Source: Zarea fungicola (Eukaryota; Ascomycota; Sordariomycetes; Hypocreales; Cordycipitaceae). Taken from it: 64,000 nucleotides of DNA. The first letter of the stretch is position 1. Every line of letters begins with the position of its first letter. The position numbers were made by a program, and so were the translations under genes. The stretch covers positions 1 to 64,000 of the forward strand of contig FWCC01000079.1 in NCBI GenBank assembly GCA_900169235.1. Reading direction: 5' to 3'. This document shows positions 34,647-46,200 of the stretch, piece after piece. Under the pieces are notes generated by a model that was given only the letters and a program-made list of their open reading frames with translations, did no database searches and had not been told where the DNA came from.

Positions 34647-36214
34647 CTACTCCTCTGGATTCTTCTCGATTCCTTCACGGAGAATCTCAATCTGCTTCTT
34701 AATTTCAACCCAAAGCTTGAGATGCTCGAGGTCAACATCATCAAATCTGGTAGGGTCGACGACGCCTACCCACTCGTCCGCAAGGTCTACAGTGGCCACA
34801 CCATATTCATCTTCGCTCGTGTCCTCTCTGTCACTGTCTTCGTCGCTCTTATTGCGTGCAATAGCGAGCAGGGCCGCCACGAAGGCCTCTTGCATATACG
34901 CGAAACTAAAGTCATCCGTGATTTTGGCAATAGCGCCGCACAGCTTGTCAGGGAAGTCAATGGACTTGTTGCTTGAGAGTTTTGACTGCCAGAAATGACA
35001 GTAGGCAATCCGTTCCTTGATATTAGGATTGGGGAACAAATATTTACGGTCAAAGCGCGAAGGTCGTTTCTGCAGTGCACATGCGTGCTTTGGTTAGCCA
35101 AGTATGCTAGACTGTGATGCAGGACCACACCTACAGCGATACCGGGATCCAAGCGGTCCAGGTGGTTCGTACTTCCAATCATGAAGATTCCGTCATTTGC
35201 CTGTAGGCCATCGACTTCGTTGAGAAAGTAGCTTCTGACGCTGTCTGACACAAGCGAATCTAGGTCCTCAAAGACGAGATAGCACGGCGCGAATTGTCTA
35301 GCTAGTGCAAAGATTTTTTTTATCGAGTCCTCGGGTCCCCAGAACTAGACTGGTCGTTATTATGATGAAAGAGAAGTAGACCAAAAAATGGAAGGAGGGG
35401 GAAAAAAACATACTGAGGCTAGGGATCTCACATAGAGTGTGGGGACTTCCGGATCAAGATTATAGAGAGAATGCATCATTGCTTTGATTGAAATGGTCTT
35501 TCCATTACCTGGCGGGCCATAATAGATAATTCCCCTCTTCCAGGGTACCTTGAGTTTCTGGTAGGTGGCTTGGGATCGGAAGAAGGACAGGTGGTCATCG
35601 ATGAGTGACTTTTTCATATCCTCGTCGAGAATGACGGCATCCCACGACGCCTTCATAACACTTGCATAGAGACCCGCGTCCTTTTTCCAGAATCCACCAT
35701 CAAAGACCCAAATCTCATTATGCAGCACGGAGCCCCAAGTACCCGCAGCGTGTATGAGAGCATCCGTCTTGGTCTCATCAGTGGAGAGGATAAAATATGC
35801 GGTTTCAATCCCATACATGCCATCTTGTATCTTGGCCAAGTAGACGATGAAGTCGTCGTTTTTATATTTGTAGAGAAACTTGCTAAACGTGGGGGCGCGA
35901 ACCACGGCACCGCCGCCACTGCCACGCTTCGCTGGTGCTGCAAAGATCTTTTCTCCGAGCGAGGCCGGGACTCCGTCAGGGCCGGTATCATCTTCTATCT
36001 CGGTGAAGCTGGCCTGGCCACTGGCCGCGTAGGAGAGAATGTCGGCCGACGCAGCGGGCACAATGCTCAGGTGCAGTGTAGGATACTGCCGCTTAAGCGC
36101 CACGGCCAGCACGGCGTCGGTGTTGGTGCGTTGGGCGCTGGAGTGCTCAAAGTACTGCCGGGCGGCTTCGCCTTCTCGCGGGCCGCTCGATTTGCCCGTT
36201 GGTGATTTATCCAT
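34647..36214 (-). CDS. AAA ATPase, Bcs1-related clade
   Basis: Exons 36214-35414, 35344-35135 and 35069-34647 give about 477 aa. Walker A is GPPGNGKT, Walker B is CYLVFEDLDSL, and sensor/arginine-finger segments appear as STNHLDRLDPGIAKRPSRFDRKY, the latter formed by the second splice. This C-terminal half is typical of fungal Bcs1-like AAA proteins. The N-terminal half (GPREGEAARQYFEHS, FDGGFWKKDAGLY, then SWDAVILDEDMKKSLIDD) precedes the module, but no transmembrane segment is visible, unlike mitochondrial Bcs1. The start is uncertain: 36310 is another in-frame ATG. The C-terminus is rich in Asp/Glu. Substrate is unknown. Confidence 0.86.
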
Positions 36215-36692
36215 GCTGCTTCCCGATTTCTGTATTGGGGCCACTTTACGATATGTCTGCGAATGATAGTGGAGGTGCGGTGGTGAAAGACACGACGCTC
36301 TGGATGCCATCGACACAAAGCACAGCCCTACAGGGAGACCAGCAGACGATGACGACGCCGGCCCCTCTTAGCCTTGGCCAAGCGCCCAGCCTTGCCCGTA
36401 AGCACGACATGGTTCGTAATCAGCGCAACCATATATCGGTCTTCCTCATTCAACTTGAAAAATTCGGGTAGTCTTCAGTAAGTCTGCACCATCTATAATT
36501 TACTTAGGCTCCCTAACCATCATCAGTCTGGAGCCACTGAAGCGCTCGCAGTTATGCTGATTCACTTGTCACGCTGATAACCACCCCCTGCCGGGAAGGG
36601 GGCAGTCTTGGACTGGTCATGAAGATAAGGCCAATATTAAATTATTAGAGTCTTTTATGCATTTCTCTCCCGGCTCGGATTGATTTCACTAG
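36215..36692. other. Spacer between the AAA ATPase and alpha/beta-hydrolase genes
   Basis: The two minus-strand genes are in tandem. The spacer contains the AAA gene's promoter and the hydrolase gene's 3' UTR. No gene is seen. Confidence 0.5.
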
Positions 36693-38009
36693 TTACTTGG
36701 TACTGGCTCCCCGAATCTTGTCCACAACCGCGTTCCACATTTCAAAGGAGAGGACAAGTCCATCGTGATCCGATCCCTCAATAATTCTGGAACTGAAATT
36801 GAATGCATCATCAAATCCTCCAGGTGAACCCTTCCAGCACTTCTCAACGTATTCTCGTCCTCCATTACCCACAATGCTATCCGTAGTCGCAAAGAAAGCC
36901 ATCACCGTTAGCTTCGCAGCAATATCCCTATCGGTGCTGGCCTTACCCCTCGATCGTTCGAGTGCGGCAAGGTCACTGACATACGCGGAATAATCTTCTG
37001 CTACTCCCCAGCTGCCCTGCGGCGCTTTTCGTGCACAATGCCGTGCCTCGTCATTGGATCCATCCGTGCTCTCAGAGAAGATGTGTCGCATAGTCTGGTC
37101 ATTGAGTGCCAGTTGGAGAGGCACGGACACACCACATTCCTTTTCGATTCTCAAATTATTCGCCTCGTTCCAGCTTTTCGCAACGTGCTCCTCTTCCTCT
37201 GACGGTTTGCCAAGACCAAATGTACTCAGCACTGCCTCGCTGCTTGATACAGTGGTCAACATGCCTCGGGCAGCGAAGCGACTCAAACCATTAAACAGTG
37301 AATATGCAGGCGAGGGGATATACTGAGCCGCCCGCATAATGGCCACTTTTGAGTGTTGGGGGTCAACCCATGGTGCTGGATTGGAAGATATTAGTATATG
37401 TGCATGTAATTCTTCCTTGTTTATGCCACGAATGCAACGAACCGAGTAGAACGGCAGTTGGCCGCGCAGGGTCCAGAATATCTCTGCACGTGTACAGTGT
37501 GTTGAGTGCATACACTGTCCCGGCGCAGTGCGAGACGATTGTAACATGAGCTATGTTTAGATGGTCAAGTAGCTTAGGCACCAGCTCGACCCAAATATCA
37601 ACTCTCTTCTCAACAGGTACGTTGGTAGATTTGCCAAAGCCGGGTCTAGAGTTTCGCTTAGCAATGAAGATACCAAAAGAAAAAATTACAATTATGTGAC
37701 TGGAGAAGAATTGTACCTATCGATAACAATCATCCGAACCCCTAGGTGCTTCGCCAAAGAATGCAGTGATACAGCGATATATCGTGAGGCAAACAAGCCC
37801 GGGTGGAACAATACGACTGGAGCTGTGGTACCCCTGTGTTGCACATTTGGAGTTAAACCAACGTCGGAATAGCTAAATGTCAGCTCGCCGTGATCGGTAG
37901 TGGCCGGGATGTTGAACGTTTGGTGGAAGCACTCTTGCGCAACAATTGCCTCTGCTTCAGCGCGCAGCAAAGGCGTCGCCGCTGCGGTCGGGGCGGTTGC
38001 TGTCGCCAT
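36693..38009 (-). CDS. Alpha/beta-hydrolase-fold protein with Cys at the nucleophile position
   Basis: Exons 38009-37717, 37645-37443 and 37375-36693 give about 392 aa. The fold is recognised from VVLFHPGLFASRYI (oxyanion region), RMIVIDRPGFGKST (strand 4, formed by the first splice), VTIVSHCAGTVYALNTL (nucleophile elbow) and LLAPWVDP (formed by the second splice). The usual elbow G-x-S-x-G reads S-H-C-A-G, so the expected nucleophile Ser is Cys. The candidate His is in GSDHDGL near the C-terminus. A large insert with SEEEEHVAKSWNEAN forms the lid region. No signal peptide is visible. Substrate cannot be inferred, and whether it is a hydrolase at all is open. Confidence 0.82.
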
Positions 38010-40400
38010 CTCTGTAATTCTAATACTATCTCTTAGGTGCACTTGGTTCTTACAGAGTAAAAGTTTACAGCAGAAGCTGTAAAGTTTCGTTGCCGATATG
38101 AGGAGTTATTAATGTAGGGTCGAGAACAGGTCGCCCACTTTCAGCCCGCTAAATTCAAAACTGCACCAAAACCTGTGAGCCTTGCCAAGACAAGCCACCA
38201 CAATTATCTCGGCACGCTGCTGGAAAAGGCAAAAATTCGTAGTTCAAGACTTCCTGAGAAAAGTGCCCGCCCTCGAATCCCACCTATACCATCGCGATCT
38301 TTAAAACCTGCGGCGCGGATACCAGGCAGCACGTCACAGCGACACGTCATGCACGTACAAGCGCGGCTCAGAGCGCGGCTAAAAGCATTGCCACTTACAA
38401 TTTTATGTGCTATATATTCAAAGGAAGCTATTATCGGAGACCAAGTTCTGAAATTTATCCAATTTAGAATTTTCTTCTTGTTCACTCCATTGGTCTTACA
38501 CTTACACTGCAGGTCTGTAAAATCTTTGTGGTCAAGTGGAACTTGGCTGGCACAGATAACCGACAGCTGGAGACGTTTCACTTTTACCTTAAAAGAAGCG
38601 TCCAGCTTTCATCATAAACACCGCTGAAAGCAGGTCTCTACGTGATTTGTAAAACATCGAAAGCCATACATTGCCAGAGAGCAGCCCAGCAGCTGCATGA
38701 CCTTGCTACCCTGCACCAGGTGAGTCGATGTAACAACTGTCTATAACTGCTACGCCAACTAGCAAAAGATTGGCATTGATACTATTCGAGCATCAATTAT
38801 ACAGACAATTATAGCTTATAAGTGTAACTTCATCACAGTCGACATGCGCGCTGCGCGCACAAACCCATAACCCGGTGCATGGAGGCAGTGGAAAACTATT
38901 CTATGGAGCTATAATTCGTTTATTTTACATTTCTGGTAATCTGAATAAGGCTGGAGCTATGGGCTGTATTCAGTAATCAGCTTAAAACGGCCATCAATCG
39001 CTCTCTGGGGCCAGTTGCTTAATAGTTACAAGTTACAACACCACTCAGGGACCCAACACAGCCATCACTGTACACTTGCGTTCATCCTCCTAGCCCTAAG
39101 ATTCATTACACCTCATAGCGCCCAGAAACGTAACAGATGCTGCAAGATAGACGCTATACCAACCACGTGTTCCGAGTTATTCCTCAGGGTTTTGGTTACA
39201 AGTTCGCCGATTACGCGGCAAACTACATCTTTCGGAACGGCATGCAAGGTTCAGAATGGAAGGGTCAGCAGTGGATTGCGCCATAAATATATCATAGAAC
39301 GCACCAATCAAGCCAGCGCCTCATCGAGAGCAAGCCTACTGATCATTATTTGCATAGAGCCTACCTTATCCGCTACATACCCGTGGTAGTCAACAGCCAT
39401 ACAAATCACAAGCCACACCGCTTAGGCGTGTCGGGGAATGTAAAAGCTGGAGTACAACCGGCAAATTTGCCTCCGTGGGCATTTGCAGACTGCCGAAATG
39501 CAAGTCCCGGCAGAATGTATCCAATCACAGGCTGTTGAAGTATGCAAATCGATACATTGATAGAGAATCAATCAAGTTGTCCACCAGACCTGGTTCTAGC
39601 GTTTCTGGTAATACGGCAGTGGCATGCTTACAGGTCAGCTTGTCCCAACTAAAATTGCAGGTGCATTAATGTGTCTGTGCTTACGCCACATATACGTTCC
39701 TTCGCACTATAATAAATAAGTTAAGTAGAACGGTTCTAGAAAGAGCTAAAACGAGAAACGCAGCAGATCTCGATAAACCTTTAAGCGCTTCCCGTTTTTT
39801 CTTCTATTTTGCGACAAACCTTGTTCGGAATTCTATCAAGCACAGATGAGCGAGCGTATTGTCCAGGCACCCCGCCACTCGGCATTCGGGAATCGTAAAA
39901 TCCGTATGCAATTTGTTTAATTTAACCACTTCGTTCAGCTGATGTGAAGACACCTGGAGATACCCACTGGCACCGAGCGGGTGTGAGACGCAAAGCTTAT
40001 GGCGCATTGGAAATGGAGGAGGAACCATGCCGGATAGCCGCCTCGGCATGTTTCAAACATGCTTGGTGGTTAGCTGACTGAATGTACACCATACAGGGAT
40101 AGGCCAGTCAGTAAGATGAGTGGCGCTGGCTTGGGACACACCTCGGAGCTGGAAACTAGTATTTCAAATCGATCATGTTTGTCTAATATTTAATCTTTGG
40201 GAGCTTATTATAGCTCCACTAATGCGTAATTAATCCGTCGTGACCACGTTAGAACGACAAAGTAGTTATCCTTTAACACCCTGCGTGCAGAGAAGCAAAA
40301 AAAAGAATTCCAAAAAAACATCGCAACGCTTATGTGAACTTGAAGGTAGAATTTAAAAAAAAACCAAAATTCACTCCCGCCCCCGCTGAATTTGAATCAA
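38010..40400. other. AT-rich intergenic region carrying one LTR-like element
   Basis: About 2.4 kb without a supported gene. It contains the 109-bp element at 38729-38837 and A-rich runs at 40297-40365. Short open frames (for example 38175-38627, plus) have no recognisable domain. Confidence 0.5.
38729..38837 (+). mobile_element. Solo-LTR-like element, copy A
   Basis: The element starts TGTAACAACTG and ends TTCATCACA, and is flanked by the 5-bp direct repeat GTCGA (38724-38728 and 38838-38842). The reverse complement of copy B (58286-58395) matches it along its whole length, with the first 71 bases identical and about five substitutions plus one indel afterwards. TG...CA ends with a 5-bp duplication fit a solo LTR or a miniature retroelement. 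Confidence 0.85.
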
Positions 40401-41156
40401 TTAAGCCTCAGCCATGTAACGGGGCTTGCGAGGCTCACTTAGGGCTGTAGGCGGGTACATGTAGCCAACGTAGAGGCAGATGACCATGATGATAATCTCC
40501 TCGAGGACAGACATGCAAAGGAAGATAGTGGGGTCGCCGTTGAAGATGCTGAACCGCGCATCAGTGCCAAAGTCACCGATGCAGGCATAAGCCATGCGGA
40601 CAATAAGGAAGGGCCCACAGGCGTAGATGGACCAGAGAGTGAGTCTCTCGTTGCGTGGCAGAATGCTGACAGAAGCCGTCAGCCAGCCAAGAATGCAGAA
40701 CATGAGACCCAGGCAGGCAACAAAGAGAGCGAGAGCAATCTTGAGGAGAGTGGGGATAGTGGTTCCGTCGACGGCCTTGATGGCACCACCGATACCGACA
40801 CCCAGGCCAGCAAGACTGACGACGTCGACAAATCGGAAGACGTGGTTCGGGACACTGTTGACCGTCTCGTTGACACGGCGAAGAAGACCAACGGCAGCGA
40901 GGGTCAGAGGGGCGATTCCAAGCAGGTCGCAGGTAAGCTTAGTGATGATGATGCTGCGATCGTTGTGGGTCATGAGAAGAAGCTGGCAGATGGCCGCAAT
41001 GACACGCAGAAGACCGAGGATGAGGAGGAAGCGCCAGCAAGCGGAGACGGCCTTTAGACCCTGCTTGAAGCAGAGGACAGTGGCAAAAAGGAGACAGGGT
41101 ATAAAGGCAACGAGTTGCAGGATAGCAATGCCATCGCGATAGGTGAAGTTGGTCAT
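40401..41156 (-). CDS. Small seven-TM-type membrane protein of unknown function (DUF7702-like)
   Basis: A single exon encodes 251 aa with about seven hydrophobic segments: IAILQLVAFIPCLLFATVLCF, FLLILGLLRVIAAICQLLL, LLGIAPLTLAAVGLLRRV, VVSLAGLGVGIGGAIKAV, a following helix ALALFVACLGLMFCILGW, a short IYACGPFLIVRMAYACIG, and VLEEIIIMVICLYVGYMYPP. The ...RNERLTLWS..ACGPFL-VR-AY block is characteristic of a large fungal-specific family with no assigned activity. The tail is short and basic-acidic. No neighbour gives a clue; the gene stands alone on the flank of the biosynthetic region. Confidence 0.8.
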   Translation of the reverse strand: MTNFTYRDGIAILQLVAFIPCLLFATVLCFKQGLKAVSACWRFLLILGLLRVIAAICQLLLMTHNDRSIIITKLTCDLLGIAPLTLAAVGLLRRVNETVNSVPNHVFRFVDVVSLAGLGVGIGGAIKAVDGTTIPTLLKIALALFVACLGLMFCILGWLTASVSILPRNERLTLWSIYACGPFLIVRMAYACIGDFGTDARFSIFNGDPTIFLCMSVLEEIIIMVICLYVGYMYPPTALSEPRKPRYMAEA

Positions 41157-43204
41157 TTTGGCCCGCTAGTTTGGTATCCTATTCGGGGCTTGTGCTGGCT
41201 TGCCAAGGCTCCGTGGCGTGTGGCAGAGCAATGGTCACTGGCCCTTACAGAGCAGGCAAGTGGAAGAGTTGTCTGGTTTTGCTCTTTTCGCTTGGATAAA
41301 TTGCAAGTCTTATTGCCCGAGTGGATGTGGGAAGAAATTGATCCAAAGAGCGTAAAAACTTGATGACTGCAGAGTGAGATTCTAGAAAGGCGAAAGAAAA
41401 AAACATCGAGATATCATTGACCTTTTTATGTAACGACACTGGATCGCCAAGTGTCTCACGGCAGAAAGAGCCGGATAGTCGAGCAGGATTTCCTCAAAGA
41501 GCAAGGAATACACGAGGGAAAATGTGGCTTAATGCCTCTAAGCTTTACCATCTAACTACATTCAACTCCCGGATTTCGAATGTAATTGGGCGAGACAGAA
41601 GACTGGTGTGTGCACATACGTAATCACCTACGTTTGTGACAAGCCGTGCTAGCCGGTTTGCGGTTTTCAGAGCAAGTAACAGAGCATTGTGTAGGATGCA
41701 ACCACTTTAAAGCAAGCTGCTCCTGCAAGCTAACTGATTTTCAATGGTTCTCGTTGGCAGGGTGGTGGTCGGTGTGCCTTCATCGGCCGGGCACCAGATT
41801 TGAGATCTGGATTCTGCTAGACCAGCTAGCATCGAGCATCCCAAAATAGGACTAGTTTGTTGGCTGGGATTACGCACAATAGTGCCTAAAACCGAAACCC
41901 GGTCCGCTCTCTGTTAGCTTTCCTGTTTGGGTATGTTTCCCCAGTTGGTGTCCTGTTCGTAGGTGCCATCAAATGGCAGTTGAGACAAGCGCAACCCGGC
42001 GAAACGTGGAGCGCTTGAGGGGCTTGGATATTCGCCCAGATGCTATTACCGTGCCTTATTAGCGGCAGCGAGGCGCATAGTCGGGCTGGTAAATTTTGGT
42101 TGCCGTGTTGTTGTTGGCGTTGAGGCTGTAGTGGTGGAGTGGCAGCACAACCCTTCGAGCCGTACCTGTGAGATTGAGGCAATAGGAAGAAAAAGGAAAA
42201 GACAAGTTGCCCGAATGGTCATCATCATCATTAATAGGGCTGTTAATTTATCTGCAGCCCTTTGTTAGGGCAGCACCAAACATAACACACCCTAGGCCTC
42301 GTTCATAATGCTTATTGCTTTTTAAGCCAAGGCGTTTTGGGGACTGCTGCAGGGGCGCCCACCCACGTTTAATTTGTGGAAATCTCGGTCTTGAAAGGCC
42401 TGCTTCTGCTGACTACTGAGGCATGCTCCATACTTGTAAGAATCAGTATATTACTCACATCCTTGATCCCACAAGACCTAGACTCGGCATGCGTGCGGAT
42501 CCAGCCGTAAAAAGAGCAGCATTGTCCCACACAGCCAAATCAGGTAGCAGTAACTAACTAATAATGGTGGTGCTTATACCGTCTCACGTTCGGCCTAAAC
42601 CACACATCTCCCCCTCCTTGTAAGCAAGTAAGCGCACCGTCAACAAGGCAGTAGGTGTCCATGGCAGATGGGGCCGGTCTCCCGCATAGGGCGAATATCG
42701 ACGACCCCTTACTACTCAGGAGCACCAGAAACGTGGGTAATCGACATTTTTGCTTCCATGGCGACATTGACGGATCGGAAGTGGTGGTCTGACGAATGCA
42801 CCGTTGCGGCCGAAGCCAACCAGCAATGCCACCTCGACTAACAGCACACCTTAAAAGAAACTGAGCTGCTGTGTCGGCGGCGGAGCAGCTTCTCCATACC
42901 TTAAAATAAACACTTCGTTTTCTTTATATACTTGGCGCGTAGCAAGCAAAGCGTTCCAGCTCCTCAACTCAAGCTTTCTTTCACTTTATTGCCTGCGACC
43001 GCGTTTGGTTTTCCCAAGCTCTCCTTGTCCTTCGCCTATCCCTACAACCAACATCATAGACATCACATTGCCCACTGCGCCTACCAACACGTCTTACGCA
43101 GCCTTGTCGTCCATGACAGCCTAGTTTTAGGGCTTGTCAAAACAAGAACGTATTTCTTCTTGTCATTTCTGGTTTCTTTTACAAGTCATCCGGAATCCAT
43201 TACA
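41157..43204. other. Intergenic region upstream of the NRPS gene
   Basis: About 2 kb without a credible gene. From about 42895 the sequence is pyrimidine-rich with TATATA at 42925, fitting a core promoter and a roughly 250-nt leader for the NRPS gene. An open frame continues upstream from the NRPS start to 42932 but its sequence is low-complexity leader. Confidence 0.5.
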
Positions 43205-46200
43205 ATGGCGGAAGTTGCTACGACTCCTCAGCCCCGCACCAAGCTGCCCTTCTTCGACGTCTTCTTCCACAACCTCGAAGACAACCAATATGAAGCTCCC
43301 TCAGACTATAACCAGGTAGCCCGCCAGTCGACTCCCGTTTTGGGATCGACCGATGAGCTTCTAAAGGCTTTTGGTACATTTGTGCTCGCCGTCTCCGATC
43401 TGGAGGAGGCTGCATTCACAGCACAGGTTGGCTCCGACCGGCTACTAGTCACGGCCAAGGCCCATGGCCTCAATGAGCAACTGCGCACCTACAGTTCCAA
43501 CAAGATTATCATTACCTCTTCGCCTCTTACAAGCCCGATTCCCGAAGGCCAATTAGACTTTGAGATTCAAATAATTGGGCCCGAAAGCTCCTCTAAAGTG
43601 CCCAAGCAGCTGTCCACTGTAAGAACAACGATAGGCTGTCAGAAGCAGCCAGTTTCATTGGAGCGTATCCCAGGACTTCGCCCGCTAGTGCTCTCAAACA
43701 CAGGAAAGCAAAGACACTAACGAGAACAATTTAATTTTAGGCTCTTGTTCTAGCCGTTTGTCCTACTGAAAAGGGAGACGCCGCCGACTTACAGATCTTC
43801 GTCGACGTCCGCCACGGCCATGCGGAATCTGCATCGCACCTCCTCGAACTGGCTGCTCGATACCTGGCCCCGGAGCCATCTACACTCACAGACTCTGCTC
43901 TAAGAAAGGCTGAGCCATTTTCTAGCCGCCAAAATGGACCTCCCACCATGATTAGCCGCCCACCGCTACTGAAGAGCGATCTCAAGCTGTACAACAGCGA
44001 AGCTGATTGCCCGGCTCTGTTTCACAGCGCCTTTGAGCGCCGCGCCGCCGAGTCGCCGGACAACTCCTGCATCGAATACATTGCTGATGCTTCAGGAAAG
44101 ATTGAAAAGTGGACATTTGCTGAGATTCAGACATTGGCGGACAACTTGATGAAGGAACTACACATTCTCGAGAGCAATGTGGAATGGAACAAGCCCTTCA
44201 ACGGCCAGCGCATTGTGCCTCTTTACCTACCTGGCTGCCCACAGCTCTATGCAGGTTACATGGGTATCATGAAGGCTGGTTGCGCCTTCTGTCCCCTCCC
44301 TCTTGACGCGCCGCCTGAGAGAGTTCAGGTGATTCTCGAGGATATCGAGGCTCCTGTTGTCCTCGGTCTTGGCAGCAACCCATTCCCTGGTCTGGCCGTG
44401 GAGACTGCCGAACCTCATGTTGCAGAATTTTTCCGCAGCATAACCTGGGTCGACATGGCAAATCTCTCCGCATGGCGTGCCGCCAAGCCAATCGAGTCTC
44501 TGGCCCCTACTCAGCCCCGTGCGCCCAAGGAAGAAGATCTAGCTTACATCCTTTACACCTCTGGCTCCACAGGGAAGCCCAAGGGTGTTTTAATCTCACA
44601 CATTTCTGCCTGTTGTGCCATTGGGGGCCATGATGAGGCCTTCCCTCATCTTGCCATCGGACCGGAGCTGCGCTGGCTGCAGTTTGCTATGCCCACATTC
44701 GATCTTAGTTTGGTTGAGATCTTCGTCACCATGGGCAATGCCGGTACGCTCTGCGTGGCTGAGCGAACGCTCATGCTTACAGATATTGAGCGGACTATTA
44801 AGCTCTTCCAGGCCAACACCATTTTCACGGTGCCTAGTCTTGCTACTCTTCTCCGCCCCGCCAAGGTGCCGTCTTTGACGACACTCGTCGTTGGTGGTGA
44901 ACTATTGAACAAGTACACGATTGACAACTTTTCCTATGATTCTCCCCGCGGGCCTGGCGAGCCTATGCGCCATCTCATTAATATCTATGGCCCCACGGAA
45001 GCAACCATGGCAGTGGCGACGGAGGAGTCTGCTGTCACTACCCGCGGGTCTATTATTGGTGACTGCCTGCGCTGTGCCGGAATCATCATTGTGGACCCCA
45101 ACTCGGAGGAGTTAATTGAGACGCCGTCACCCCTGACAGGTGAGCTGGCCATCATTGGGCCCCAAGTTGGCTTTGGATACCTCAACCGCCCTAAGGAGAC
45201 CAATGCGGCCTTCAAGGATGGTAGCCACCTGGGACTAGGCCCCGTATACAAGACTGGCGACAGAAGTCGTATTGTCTGGGACAAGGATGGCAAGCCCAAG
45301 GTTGAGATTCTCGGCCGACTGAGCATGGAGCAGGTCAAGCTCAATGGTCGTCGTGTCGAACTGAGTGAGATGGAGTCTAGCATTGCCAAGTCTGAGTTGG
45401 TTCGCGAAGTTGCTACCGTCGTGCTCGGCAAGGCGCAGCTCGTTGCGTACATCTCACTTGCCGATACCAACGATACCCCAGAGACTCGCGACGCTGCTAT
45501 GGCTGACTGCCGTGATGTGGCAAATCGCACCATGCCCGTCTGGATGCGACCCAGCGACTACACAGTTTTGGCCGAGCTACCTCGCACGGCCAGCGGCAAA
45601 GTCGACCGAAAGGTGCTATCGAAATGGGCCCAGGAGGCGTTCGGCGCTTCAACGCAAGCCCCGGCTTCTGAGCCTACAAAGATTACTGTTGATTTCACCA
45701 GTGAGGATAGCGTGCGGGAACTTATTGTCAGGAGTGTCAGTTCGGTCATCGGCGAAACAACTGCTTCTAGTGATGCCACCACGCCCCTGTACACTTGGGG
45801 CATTGACAGCCTTCAAGGAATGCGAGTTCTACAGACACTGCGCGAGTACGAGATTGAGGGTCTCGCTCTCAACGATCTTATGACTGGAAACAGCCTCAAC
45901 GCTCTTGCCAAGCGCATCATTGAGGTTCGTGCTATTAACGCTGCTGAGGCTGAGGCCTATCTGGACGAAGGGCCTATTGAGATTGAGGACGAGGAAGAGC
46001 TCCTCTTCCTCCCTGTCAACGCCAAGCTCAAGCATTTCCATGCAAATTGCCTAGAACAGTGCGCCAAGTCACTCGAGATTCCTAGCGAGGATATTGAGAC
46101 GGTCCTGCCTGCCACCGGCATGCAGACACGCATGGTGGCCTTTTACCAGGAGTGCATCAATGACATGGGCCTCACCAAGCCCTACATCGAGTACTACGCG

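Noticed and set aside
38175..38627. 150-residue open frame on the plus strand
   Set aside because: No domain, no codon-usage resemblance to neighbouring real genes, and matched by a 125-residue frame on the opposite strand.
40627..41142. 171-residue Arg-rich open frame on the plus strand
   Set aside because: It is the antisense shadow of the membrane-protein gene at 40401-41156.
42932..43204. In-frame extension of the NRPS upstream of its start
   Set aside because: The extra 91 residues read as translated pyrimidine-rich leader; ATG 43205 has a much better context and the protein becomes complex only after it.
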